Source of the DNA: Ahniella affigens | Lineage (GTDB): Bacteria > Pseudomonadota > Gammaproteobacteria > Xanthomonadales > Ahniellaceae | Reading direction: 5' to 3' | Length of the DNA: 64,000 nucleotides | Assembly (NCBI RefSeq): GCF_003015185.1 | Contig: NZ_CP027860.1 | Coordinates: 1,798,001-1,862,000 of the forward strand | Shown: positions 38,407-48,087 of the stretch, piece by piece | How positions within the stretch are numbered: the first letter of the stretch is position 1 | How the letters are laid out: each line of letters opens with the position of its first letter | Made by a program: the position numbers and the translations under genes | Notes under the pieces: model-generated | What the model saw: only the letters and a program-made list of their open reading frames with translations | Told to the model about the DNA's origin: nothing | Databases searched by the model: none

Positions 38407-38435
38407 TTGAACCAACCGCCGACACCGCATATGAT
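38407..38435 (+). promoter_or_regulatory. Promoter of tRNA-Ser
   Basis: TTGAAC at 38407-38412 and TATGAT at 38430-38435 are separated by 17 bases, a near-ideal sigma-70 pair. A GC-rich discriminator and a leader of about 23 bases precede the tRNA 5' end at 38466. Confidence 0.75.
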
Positions 38436-38465
38436 GCGCGCCCCCGTCGACCCGGGGTCATTTCT

Positions 38466-39364
<899 letters not shown>

Positions 39365-39489
39365 GGGGGGTTACGGCCGGTTGATAGCGAAGATCAAACC
39401 CACCCCGGATCAAGTCCGGGGTGACGAGAGGAGGATTGGGTGTCTTTCGGTAGACGCACTCTTCGGCGACTTGAAGTTGCGATCGGGCC

Positions 39490-39748
39490 CAGACACACGC
39501 TCCTGCGATTCGTCGCCCCGGACTTGATCCGGGGCGGGGTTCGAGATTGCGAAAGGATGACCTGACGGCTGAGCCTCGTGGTGGTGGTCTGGCCCAGACA
39601 CACGCTCCTGCGATTCGTCGCCCCGGACTTGATCCGGGGCGGGGTTCGAGATCGCGACAGGATGACCTGACGGCTGAGCCTCGTAGTCGTGGTCTGGCCC
39701 AGACACACGCTCCTGCGATTCGTCGCTCAGGACTTAATCCGGTGCCCA
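39490..39748. repeat. 105-bp tandem repeat with CCCCGGACTTGATCCGGGG palindrome
   Basis: Units start at 39490, 39595 and 39700 (exact 105-base period; the third is partial and more diverged). Each contains CGATTCGTCGCCCCGGACTT and the palindrome noted in the title. A related inverted copy of the palindrome lies at about 39402-39421, and another single copy at 54591-54628. Frames through the repeat are open, but their repeated translation is a by-product of the DNA. The stretch 39749-39886 after it shows nothing recognisable. Confidence 0.9.
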
Positions 39749-39886
39749 GAACAATCTCGCCCCCGTCTGGCAAGTCAAGATCGAGACAACCAGACTTGAT
39801 CACATGTCCGCACTTCGCTGGACTGACGCCAACTGCCCCAAATTAGTCGCTCCACCCAATCCTGAACCTTTACAATCCGCAATGAC

Positions 39887-39914
39887 TTGATTCCCAGCGT
39901 ATCGACCCTATACT
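39887..39914 (+). promoter_or_regulatory. Probable ssrA promoter
   Basis: TTGATT at 39887-39892 and TATACT at 39909-39914, 16 bases apart, fit a sigma-70 promoter. Transcription would begin about 20 bases before the mature tmRNA 5' end at 39943, consistent with RNase P processing of the leader. Confidence 0.65.
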
Positions 39915-39942
39915 TGAATCATCTAGCAATTCCAGTTCAACC

Positions 39943-40290
39943 GGGGGCGATCGGCTTCGACGGGGGATTCGAAATCGCTGGGTGCATGCCGAGGGGGTAG
40001 CTTTCCTCGTTAATCCAGCTGCAAAACTTTAGTTGCCAACGACGACAACTACGCACTGGCCGCTTAAGGCCTAGCCCCGACCGAGCTTGTACCGGTGCTC
40101 GCGAAGGAAGGGTCATGATCACCGGATAAGCGCTGCCTGTGCCTGGGTGGTAGCGACGAAAATCAACAGGCTGGTTCACGGGTAAGCGCGCGTTTCGGCA
40201 TCCTGCGAACGAGACCAAAGAAGCGATAAGCATGTAGTACCTGGGACGTAGGTTCTTCGGACGCGGGTTCAATTCCCGCCGCCTCCACCA
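39943..40290 (+). ncRNA. ssrA: Transfer-messenger RNA (tmRNA)
   Basis: The 348-base RNA starts GGGGGCGATCGGCTTCGACG and ends with a tRNA-like T arm and CCGCCTCCACCA. The 5' GGGGGCG pairs with the 3' CGCCTCC to form the acceptor stem. The tag reading frame at 40035-40067 encodes ANDDNYALAA then TAA; the charged Ala precedes it, giving the tag AANDDNYALAA, close to the E. coli AANDENYALAA. tmRNA with SmpB rescues stalled ribosomes and marks the partial protein for ClpXP. A terminator follows seven bases after the CCA. Confidence 0.97.
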
Positions 40291-40296
40291 AAAAGA

Positions 40297-40322
40297 AAAG
40301 GCCACCCAACAGGGTGGCCTTT
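40297..40322 (+). terminator. Terminator of ssrA
   Basis: AAAGGCCACCC and GGGTGGCCTTT form an 11-bp stem around an AACA loop, followed by a T-rich stretch (GCTTTTT). It begins six bases after the tmRNA end. Confidence 0.92.
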
Positions 40323-40347
40323 GCTTTTTGGTGAAGATGGGGAGGAA

Positions 40348-40655
40348 CTGGCCCGCAATCGGGTTCACAAATTTGTCAGGAACAAATTTGGACAGCGAAG
40401 CTGGCCCGCGCGCAGCGCGGGTGGGGCCCATGGATGGGCCGAACATATTCCCGCTGCGGGAGGACTGGCCCGCAATCGGGTTCACAAATTTGTCAGGAAC
40501 AAATTTGGACAGCGAAGCTGGCCCGCGCGCAGCGCGGGTGAGGCCCATGGATGGGCCGAACATATTCCCGCTGCGGGAGGAACTGGCCCGCAATCGGGTT
40601 CACAAATTTGTCAGGAACAAATTTGGACAGCGGAGCTGGCCCGCGAGTCAGCGCG
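40348..40655. repeat. 117/118-bp tandem repeat, about 2.6 copies
   Basis: Units begin at 40348, 40465 and 40583 with CTGGCCCGCAATCGGGTTCA. Each holds the interrupted palindrome CAAATTTGTCAGGAACAAATTTG, shortened here to its arms CAAATTTG, and the first two hold GGCCCATGGATGGGCC. The layout TTGTC-NGGAACAA-TTGGACNGCG is shared with the tRNA-tail duplication at 38.7 and 39.1 kb, so both blocks come from one repeat family. Open frames on both strands through it are repeat artefacts. Confidence 0.9.
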
Positions 40656-40670
40656 GGGGAGGGAGCCGCT

Positions 40671-40696
40671 CCCTCTCCCACGCGAGTGGGAGAGGG
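40671..40696. repeat. Palindromic repeat CTCCCACGCGAGTGGGAG
   Basis: A 26-base palindrome (11-bp arms CCCTCTCCCAC/GTGGGAGAGGG around GCGA) is followed by GGGCT and ACTTGCC. A close relative lies at 58988-59005. The surrounding 40656-40976 holds no gene; it contains another small inverted repeat (ATTCCA with TGGAAT) near 40835-40855. Confidence 0.8.
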
Positions 40697-40976
40697 CTGG
40701 GGAGAGGGCTACTTGCCACACTGGAACGTCGAGAAAATCTCGCATCGCCGCTGACAGTCTGATGCGCGAATCAGCGCACCTTCGGTGCGGCTGGACTCTC
40801 ATAAAACATCACCCGAGGCATTGTTTTTATCGCCATTCCAACGAAAGCTGGAATCCAAAATTTGAGGCGACCAGTGTGCGACAGCCAAAATAGATGCCAG
40901 CTTTCCAGATTGTGTGAAAGCGGCTTCGGCGGCTGCATTCATCGCGTCTGACGCTATCGCAAGGCGACTTACTCTG

Positions 40977-41069
40977 TTGTCGTCATCCCGACGAAAGTCG
41001 GGACCCAGAATACTTGCGACACCGCGGCCAGATCGCCCTGGGTCCCGACTTTCGTCGGGATGACGACAA
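40977..41069. repeat. 32-bp perfect inverted repeat
   Basis: The arms at 40977-41008 and 41038-41069 are exact reverse complements, from TTGTCGTCATCCCGACGAAA to GTCGGGACCCAG, with a 29-base spacer. Each arm itself holds a smaller palindrome (CCCGACGAAAGTCGGG). A related GTCGTCATCCTGGAA element occurs near 47670. It is probably a mobile-repeat remnant or MITE-like element; it carries no coding capacity. Confidence 0.92.
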
Positions 41070-41136
41070 TGAGATGGCGCCGCAAACGCCAACCGTTTTC
41101 ACACAACCTGGAAAGCGGAATGACGGATCGGGACAA

Positions 41137-44100
41137 TCAATACCCGCGTGCCCGCAACCCGGCGAATCCGACAAGCATCAACACAAAAGCCAACACGAGC
41201 AATCCGATCTGCGAGTTCGCCGGGACATCCACCACGCCCGCTTCACCCAAAATCTCAAAAGATTGCGCGATGCTGGTGTCGATCCCGCCATTGCTTGTGC
41301 CGCCATCATCTTGCAGCACCACCGTCACCATCGCCACACCCGCGGCGCCCGGTGCGACGGCAAAGCTCAGCGTGCCATCGCTTGCAATCTGCGGCGACGT
41401 GCTAAACAGCGTGGGGTTGGTATTGCCGATCACCACAATGCTCAATGCTTGATCACCCTCATTGGCCGGCCCGGCCGACAACGCGCTCGCAAACCCAGGC
41501 ACTGTCTGCAGCCCCATGTTCGCGCCGACACTTGCCGATGGGTTGACGTGGAAGCTCGGCGCATCATTGACTGGCAGCACGGAAATCGCCACGGTTGCGA
41601 TGTTGCTCAACGCGTCGCCGTCGCTTACTCGATACGTCAGCGAGTCGCTGCCGAAAAAGTCCGGGTTCGCAGCGTAGGAAAACGCGCCATTTGGCGCGAG
41701 TCCGCCGACCAGCGCGCCATGCTGCGGCCCGCTCAACAGTGTCGCCGTCAGGGGCGTCGATTCTTGATCCGTGTCCAGACCACCCAGGCTGCCATCGAGC
41801 ACATTGGCGTTGGTCGCCGCACTGTCCTCCAGCACCACCAAGACATCGTCCACCGCGATTGGCGCATCGTTGATTGGTAACACCGTGATCGAGACCGTTG
41901 CGATGTTGCTCATGGCATTGCCATCACTGACCTGGTACGTCAGCGTGTCACTACCAGCGAAGTTCGCGTTGGGGCGATACGTCAACGTCCCGTTCGGTGC
42001 GAGTCCACTCACCAAGGCGCCATGCTGTGGCCCGCTTACCAGTATTGCGGTGAGCGCATTGGATTCTTGATCGGTATCCAAGCCACCCAAACTACCATCG
42101 AGTACATTGCCGGTGATGCCGGCGCTGTCCTCCGAAAGGCTCACCGTATCGTTGGCGGCGATTGGCGCATCATTGACGGCCGATACGGTGATGGTCACCG
42201 TCGCGACATTGCCTGTCGTAACGCCATCACTGACTTGATACGTGAATGCGTCCATGCCCTTGAAATTGGCATTCGGCTGATACGTGAACGTGCCATTGTT
42301 GGCGAGACCACCGAGCAACGCGCCACTCGTCGGCCCACTAACGATAGTGGCGCTCAGGGTGTCCTGATCGACATCGGTGTCCTGCCCTCCAGCGCTGCCA
42401 TCCAATACGTTGCTGGTCACCGTACCGCTGTCCTCAGGCATCGTCACGGCATCATTCTGGGCAACTGGGGCGTCGTTGATTGGCGTCACCGTGATGGTCA
42501 CGGTTGCCAAGTCACCAGTCGCCGTGCCATCGACGCCAACATAGGTGAACTGATCGGTTCCGTGAAAATTGGCATCCGGTTGATAGGTGAACCCACCGTC
42601 GCTTGCCAATCCGCCGATCAATTGTCCCGAGCTTGGTCCGACGATCAGCGACACGGTAAACGGATCAGCTTCCTCATCCGTGTCAGCGCCGCCGAGTGTG
42701 CCGTTGATCACATTGCCAGTCATACTGCTGTCTTCAGCGAGGCTTGCTGCATCGTCAAGTGCGAGCGGTGGATCGTTGACTTCGAGTCCACTGGACACGG
42801 TGTTGGCCACAAACTCAAGCGTCAACGGCAAGTTGGATACTGCATCGATTGCTGAACTGGTGCCCTGGGTACGATGCCGAATTCGAAGGTCGTCCGGCAC
42901 GGCTGCAGCGGCCGTGGCTTCGAGCTCGGCGACTACAAAGTAGGTTCGCGTCGCGCCGGCCGCAATCTGTGTGTTGGCTTGGCCGGGTGCGAAGGGAAGC
43001 GTGAGCCCGCCTGCGTTCAGCACAAAGGTCGACACCGCAGCGACCTCGATATCGCCACCAGGATTGAACGCGCCCGAGCCGTCATCCAGATACACCGTTA
43101 GCCGCGCGAGCAAGGCATCGGCTTGGGCATTGGTCAGCGGCGTGCCCAGCGCGTCTTCGAGCTGCAGGTCGAAGCTACCGAGCGCCATCGCCGAGTCTCC
43201 GCTCCGACCTCGGTGCGTGGCGTGCACTCTGAGCATGGGCACGTCGGAGCCGTTGTCAGCGCGAGCAGGCGCCTGATTGACGGTGGCGAGCGCAAACTGG
43301 CCGCCGCGGTTGTCCCACCACGCGATATCGCCGAGCCCACGCGCAGCGGCCAACAGATCAAGGCGACCATCGCCATTGACGTCACCCGCGTCGACCGAGT
43401 AAATGAAATTGAACCCAGTGGTGATGGTGCGACTGATCCAACTGGTGCCATCGCCCTGCGTGTTCTCCCACCAGGCCAGCCTACTGGAAAATGTGGTGGC
43501 CATCATGATGTCGAGGTCGCCATCGCTATCTAAATCGGCAACGCCCGAATGGGAGATATTGCTTTCCGAGGTGCCGACGATGATTTGGGTCCAGACTCCG
43601 GTCGCCTGGCCCGGGTTGGCCCACCAACTAAGGGTAGCGCTCGTGCCCTTGGACACCAGGTCAAGATCGCCATCGCCGTCGATGTCACCAATCGACAGCG
43701 CGTGGGCGCCAGTTTGCGCCGCCGCGACCGAGTGTTTGGTCCAGGCGAGACCAGTGCCGGCGGTGTTTTCCCACCAAGCCAATTCATTGCCGCCAATCGA
43801 TGCTGCTGTTACATCTGGATCGCCATCGTTGTCGAGGTCGGCCGTCCGCACACTGTATGGGCCTAGAAACGAGCCGTCGATCACGTGCTTGGTCCAGGCG
43901 CTGCCGTTGCCTGCAGTGTTCTCCCACCAAACCACATTGTTGTGGTCGAACGAGCCCGATACCGCATCAAGATCGCCGTCGCGATCGACGTCGGCGGCCG
44001 CGATCGTCTCCGCGTTTCCGTAGTTGTTGTCGATCACCACGCGTGTCCAAGTGCTGCCTGTGCCTGACGGGTTCTGCCACCAGACTACGTCATCGGCCGC

Positions 44101-45564
44101 GCGACCCACGCCCATGACATCGAGGTCGCCGTCGTGGTCGATGTCTGCCGCGTCGAGCCCGACTGGTGCTTCGTATAAAGCGTCGATCATGTGCAGGGTC
44201 CAGGCGCTGCCATCGCCGGCAGTGTTCTCGGACCAGTAAACCTTGTCGGAGATTTCGCCACTGAACAGCAGGTCTTGATCACCGTCACGATCCATATCCG
44301 CTGCTGAAAGCTCGCGCGCGCCGCCAATGCTGTCGAACGCCAGCTGTTTGCTCGGAAACGTCGCGCTGCGATGAATGGTTTGGTTTTCCCACCAGATCAG
44401 ATCATCGGCATCGAAGGCTGCGGCAACCACATCGGGATCGCCGTCTTGGTCAACATCGGCAACTGTGGCCATGGCCGCACCATTCAGGCTGGTGGCCAAT
44501 GTGCGCTGAGTGAATGCGGAGGCGTCGCCAGCGGTGTTCTCCCACCACGCAAGGGTGTCGGTCGTACCGTCGGCGGTCGACACCAAATCGAGGTCGCCAT
44601 CTTGATCGAGATCGGCGGCGGTCATCGACGAACCACTGGAAGATGCAGGGCTCAGCACATGCCTCGTCCAAGCGTTCGCGTTGCCGCTCGTGTTCTCCCA
44701 CCACACCGGATTCGTGCTGCCGGCCGATGCAATGAGCACATCCCAATCGCCGTCGCCGTCAAGGTCGGCCGCCTCTGCCCAAACCGGCGTGGACGTCACC
44801 GTGTCGATTGTCCGCTTGGTCCAGACGAGGCCGGTTCCCGCGGTATTTTCAAACCAGACGACGCCGTCGGCCGCAGTGCTCGCGGCAAGCAGGTCCGAGT
44901 CGCCATCTCGATCCATATCGATCACCGATACCGATACCGTGCCCGTGATCGTGAGGCCGCTCGTGCGCTTGGTCCACGCCGTGCCATTGCCCGCGGTGTT
45001 CTCCCACCAGGCAATCGCCGGGCCCGAGGTCGTGCCGGCCACGAGGTCGGTGTCGCCATCCCCGTCCATATCGGCCAAGTCGACCGTCACCGATGTCGAA
45101 AAAGCCGCATCCACCGTATGTTGCGTCCAAGTCGAACCGTTGCCGGCACTGTTTGCCCACCAGAGGATGCTTTGTGAGGTTGGCGATGTGCCAACCAGGT
45201 CGGCGTCACCGTCGCCGTCGACATCACCGGCCTGCATGACCGGCACACCCGACACGGTTGAGCTGACTTGTCGCTTGGTCCAGACCGAACCATCGCCCGC
45301 AGTGTTGTCCCACCACGACACCGGCGACGCCGAATTTGCCGCCGCGACCAGATCAAGATCGCCGTCACCATCCAGATCGGCCATCTCGACGGACCGCGCC
45401 GCATCGACGGATCCGTCAATCACATGCGCGGTGAACGGCAACGCTCGCGCGACTGCGCCTGGTGCCACCAGCGCGAGGCAACTGAGCGACGCGAACAAAC
45501 CGAATACCTGCCACCGCGCCTGCGTTTTAGCCGACCGACCGCTCACCCAGAACTCCTGATTCAT
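41137..45564 (-). CDS. Giant secreted FG-GAP/VCBS and cadherin-like repeat protein
   Basis: The 1475-residue protein has an N-terminal signal segment (VFGLFASLSCLALVAPGAVA). About 14 repeats of roughly 51 residues follow, each with a calcium-binding DxDxDGDxD core and WWENTAGNG...WTKH, an FG-GAP beta-propeller pattern. Then comes a domain of about 170 residues, then four complete cadherin-like/Ig repeats opening NDAPVAxxD...EDS plus a fifth partial one. The C terminus is a hydrophobic helix and RARGY, resembling an IPTL/PEP-CTERM-type sorting signal (VPANSQIGLLVLAFVLMLV). It is likely displayed on or released from the surface, with calcium stabilising the fold. It stands alone, without a dedicated secretion gene nearby. 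Confidence 0.9.
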   Translation of the reverse strand: MNQEFWVSGRSAKTQARWQVFGLFASLSCLALVAPGAVARALPFTAHVIDGSVDAARSVEMADLDGDGDLDLVAAANSASPVSWWDNTAGDGSVWTKRQVSSTVSGVPVMQAGDVDGDGDADLVGTSPTSQSILWWANSAGNGSTWTQHTVDAAFSTSVTVDLADMDGDGDTDLVAGTTSGPAIAWWENTAGNGTAWTKRTSGLTITGTVSVSVIDMDRDGDSDLLAASTAADGVVWFENTAGTGLVWTKRTIDTVTSTPVWAEAADLDGDGDWDVLIASAGSTNPVWWENTSGNANAWTRHVLSPASSSGSSMTAADLDQDGDLDLVSTADGTTDTLAWWENTAGDASAFTQRTLATSLNGAAMATVADVDQDGDPDVVAAAFDADDLIWWENQTIHRSATFPSKQLAFDSIGGARELSAADMDRDGDQDLLFSGEISDKVYWSENTAGDGSAWTLHMIDALYEAPVGLDAADIDHDGDLDVMGVGRAADDVVWWQNPSGTGSTWTRVVIDNNYGNAETIAAADVDRDGDLDAVSGSFDHNNVVWWENTAGNGSAWTKHVIDGSFLGPYSVRTADLDNDGDPDVTAASIGGNELAWWENTAGTGLAWTKHSVAAAQTGAHALSIGDIDGDGDLDLVSKGTSATLSWWANPGQATGVWTQIIVGTSESNISHSGVADLDSDGDLDIMMATTFSSRLAWWENTQGDGTSWISRTITTGFNFIYSVDAGDVNGDGRLDLLAAARGLGDIAWWDNRGGQFALATVNQAPARADNGSDVPMLRVHATHRGRSGDSAMALGSFDLQLEDALGTPLTNAQADALLARLTVYLDDGSGAFNPGGDIEVAAVSTFVLNAGGLTLPFAPGQANTQIAAGATRTYFVVAELEATAAAAVPDDLRIRHRTQGTSSAIDAVSNLPLTLEFVANTVSSGLEVNDPPLALDDAASLAEDSSMTGNVINGTLGGADTDEEADPFTVSLIVGPSSGQLIGGLASDGGFTYQPDANFHGTDQFTYVGVDGTATGDLATVTITVTPINDAPVAQNDAVTMPEDSGTVTSNVLDGSAGGQDTDVDQDTLSATIVSGPTSGALLGGLANNGTFTYQPNANFKGMDAFTYQVSDGVTTGNVATVTITVSAVNDAPIAANDTVSLSEDSAGITGNVLDGSLGGLDTDQESNALTAILVSGPQHGALVSGLAPNGTLTYRPNANFAGSDTLTYQVSDGNAMSNIATVSITVLPINDAPIAVDDVLVVLEDSAATNANVLDGSLGGLDTDQESTPLTATLLSGPQHGALVGGLAPNGAFSYAANPDFFGSDSLTYRVSDGDALSNIATVAISVLPVNDAPSFHVNPSASVGANMGLQTVPGFASALSAGPANEGDQALSIVVIGNTNPTLFSTSPQIASDGTLSFAVAPGAAGVAMVTVVLQDDGGTSNGGIDTSIAQSFEILGEAGVVDVPANSQIGLLVLAFVLMLVGFAGLRARGY

Positions 45565-45776
45565 TGCCTGCCACCCTGTGATTTAACCGCATCGATGCCA
45601 TGTTGGAGCGCGACACCGTTCGCAGCCGAGCGGTCTGCACGGTGGACCGCGTGCTGCAATTCGACGGCCGAGCCAACATTGTGGTTGGGACCAGGTCAAG
45701 TCGGGCAGGGGCCTCGCTCCTGATCACATAGGCGCAAGAATTGGCCAAATACCGTCAGCGTGGTCTGAAAATTCCT

Positions 45777-45824
45777 CAGGAACCTCTGAAACAGTTCAAA
45801 GGTGCCTGGGCGCGAGGATGGCCC
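45777..45824. repeat. Two adjacent imperfect hairpins related to the 29.2-kb array
   Basis: Within the 349-base intergenic region 45565-45913, CAGGAACCTCTGAA pairs imperfectly with TTCAAAGGTGCCTG, and GGGC...GCCC follows directly. The order and core (CCTCTGAA...GTTCA..AGG, then GGATGGCCCG) match hairpins one and two of the array at 29192-29236. The rest of the region holds no gene I can support. Confidence 0.65.
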
Positions 45825-45913
45825 GAACCAGATCCTGCCGCGAGCAATCGCTGCCCGCAGCATTTTGCCGGGCACATCGTGCATACTTGCGGGCCTCTTT
45901 TTGGGTGACCCTC

Positions 45914-47599
45914 ATGCGCATGCTTTCGTGGTTCATTGCGGCGAGTCTGAGTTTCGGCGCGTCGGCTGGCGAGTTGTTGATCCGCGCTGATCGCATTCAC
46001 ACGATGGATGACGAGCGGCCCCAGGCGGAGGCCATGCTGGTCGTAGACCAGAAAATCGCCGACGTCGGTGATTTCGCTGAGTTGTCGGAGCAGCACCCGG
46101 ATGCAACGGTCCAGGATCTTCGCGGACACACTGTGATTCCCGGTCTGATCGACGCCCACGGCCATGTCTTGAGTCTGGGCTTGAGTCTGGCACGTGCCGA
46201 TCTGGTCGGCACCCGCGATCTACCCGATGTGATCGCGCGCCTAAACGCAGCTGCGGACAAGCTCCCCAAAGACGCCTGGCTGCTCGGCCGCGGTTGGGAC
46301 CAGAACGATTGGCCCGTGCAGAAGTTTCCGAGCGCTGCGGATCTGGATGCTGCGTTTCCTGATCGCCCAGTCGTGCTGGAGCGCGTTGATGGCCACGCGA
46401 CCTGGATCAACTCAGCTGCGATCAAACGCATCGGCCGCTCGCTGGACGGCGACTGGCAAGTGGATGGCGGGCACATCGAGCGGGTCGATGGCAAGCCAAC
46501 CGGCATCCTCATTGATGCGGCGAGTGCGCTGATTGATCAAGTGGTACCGCCGCTCAGCGCCGAAGACAAGACCGCTGCATACAAACTGGCCTTCTCCAAC
46601 TTGCTCGCCGCGGGCGTGACAGGTGTGCACGATGCCGGCACCTCACTTGATGACCTCAACGTGCTGAAAACGCAGGCGGACACTGGCGCCTTACCGATAC
46701 GGCTCACCACCATGGCGGATGGCGATAGCGCGGCGTTGGCCTGGCTGTGCAAAAACGGCCGCTACCGTCACGCCAGTGGCCGACTGCAGATGCGCACCGT
46801 CAAGCTCTACGCCGATGGCGCACTCGGGAGCCGCGGCGCCGCCTTGCTCGCCGACTATGCGGACGATCACGGCAATCGTGGTTTGCTCGTGACTTCTGAA
46901 TCCGCGCTAGAAACGGCCATGCAAAAGGCGGCGCAATGCGGCATCCAGATTGCGACCCACGCCATCGGTGACCGCGCGAATCGCATCGTGCTCGACCTTT
47001 ACCAGTCACTCGCTGGCCAATCAGCGAGTGATCGCCGCTGGCGCATCGAACACGCGCAAGTGCTCGCGCCCAAAGACTTGGCACGCTTCGCCGAGCTGAA
47101 TGTGATCGCTTCCATGCAACCGACCCACGCCACCAGCGACATGCCCTGGGCCGAGACCCGCCTTGGGCCCGACCGCGTACTCGGCGCCTATGCCTGGCGC
47201 AGTTTGCGCGATCGCGGCACCCGCTTGGCGCTTGGTTCCGACTTCCCCGTCGAGCGGATCGAGCCCATCCTCGGCATATACGCCGCGATCAGCCGCCAAG
47301 ACCAAACGGGCCAACCGGATGGCGGCTGGACCCCGAACCAGCGGCTCACTACGTATGAAGCCCTGCGCGGCTTCACGAGCGATGCCGCCTGGGCCGGCTT
47401 TGCCGAATCCGAAGTGGGCCAATTGAAGCCCGGCATGCTGGCCGACTTTGTGGTGCTGGACCAAGATCCGTTTGCCGTGCAGAACGCTGCGATTCCAGGC
47501 CTGAAAGTGATATCGACGTGGGTCGACGGCGAGCGTGCCTGGCCGCGTGAGCCACTACCGTGCGCGACGCCCCGTGTCGAAGCCGACGCAAGGCGCTGA
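45914..47599 (+). CDS. Exported metal-dependent amidohydrolase (YtcJ-like)
   Basis: The 561-residue protein has a short signal peptide (MLSWFIAASLSFGASA) and an amidohydrolase fold: metal motif IPGLIDAHGH, the Lys-bearing block TVKLYADGALGSRGAAL, His residues in IATHAIGDRAN and WRIEHAQVL, and the final Asp in LALGSDFPVE. This matches the YtcJ/DUF amidohydrolase-3 group, which hydrolyses amide or imine bonds of unknown small molecules. The start at 45914 gives a proper signal peptide; the frame open to 45818 adds a non-secretory stretch. Confidence 0.9.
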   Translation: MRMLSWFIAASLSFGASAGELLIRADRIHTMDDERPQAEAMLVVDQKIADVGDFAELSEQHPDATVQDLRGHTVIPGLIDAHGHVLSLGLSLARADLVGTRDLPDVIARLNAAADKLPKDAWLLGRGWDQNDWPVQKFPSAADLDAAFPDRPVVLERVDGHATWINSAAIKRIGRSLDGDWQVDGGHIERVDGKPTGILIDAASALIDQVVPPLSAEDKTAAYKLAFSNLLAAGVTGVHDAGTSLDDLNVLKTQADTGALPIRLTTMADGDSAALAWLCKNGRYRHASGRLQMRTVKLYADGALGSRGAALLADYADDHGNRGLLVTSESALETAMQKAAQCGIQIATHAIGDRANRIVLDLYQSLAGQSASDRRWRIEHAQVLAPKDLARFAELNVIASMQPTHATSDMPWAETRLGPDRVLGAYAWRSLRDRGTRLALGSDFPVERIEPILGIYAAISRQDQTGQPDGGWTPNQRLTTYEALRGFTSDAAWAGFAESEVGQLKPGMLADFVVLDQDPFAVQNAAIPGLKVISTWVDGERAWPREPLPCATPRVEADARR

Positions 47600-48087
47600 T
47601 TGATTCGATACCGACTTTAAAGCCGCCAGACCGGCGTCAGCCGCACGTCAAATCACCGCGCCCGTATTGTCGTCATCCTGGAAGCCGCAAGCGGATTCCA
47701 GGATCCAAGGCAATCTCGCCGCATGCCAACAGCAACTAGCTCAAAGCTCCCAGACGTCAGAACCAGGAGCGGGTTGCTTACGATACCCAATCATTGAGTC
47801 GTTCGCAGAAGGGTACGCCAAATACCGTCATCTCATCATGGGCCGCAACCCTTGCACCCACTAGTTTCAACATGCTGCCCCCTAGCGAGCATGATGATCA
47901 TTGTCTTGGATTCGATTCATCCTTAACTGCCCAAGGTTGTTGCATGAGTATCGGAATGCTATTCAAGTATACGAGAGCATGCGCGCGATCCGGCACCGGT
48001 GGCTGTGTTGACGCCATTCTTGGGTATTCCTGTGCACAGACATCGCCGTTTCCTTGATGATCGTCATGGTCGTTGTTCTTCTCAATA
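47600..48087. other. Intergenic region with one palindrome, no supported gene
   Basis: This 488-base gap lies between two convergent genes. A hairpin near 47674-47701 (TCCTGGAAGCCGC with GCGGATTCCAGGA) belongs to the GTCGTCATCC repeat style seen at 41 kb. From about 47780 to 48070 the sequence is visibly richer in A and T than its surroundings, but its short frames look like noise. No RNA or promoter is evident. Confidence 0.5.

Noticed and set aside
39937-40593. 218-codon open frame on the minus strand over tmRNA and repeats
   Set aside because: It runs antisense through the whole tmRNA gene and then the 117-bp repeat; the coding look comes from high GC and repetition.
39490-40655. Possible CRISPR array
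   Set aside because: Units of 105 and 117 bases are tandem without unique spacers, and no cas genes are present.
40321-40893. 190-codon plus-strand frame after ssrA
   Set aside because: It starts inside the ssrA terminator and repeats the same 39 residues with the 117-bp unit; not a gene.
47794-48057. 87-codon frame in the AT-richer intergenic region
   Set aside because: No ribosome site, no family resemblance, and it ends close to the convergent DUF1398 gene; left as non-coding.
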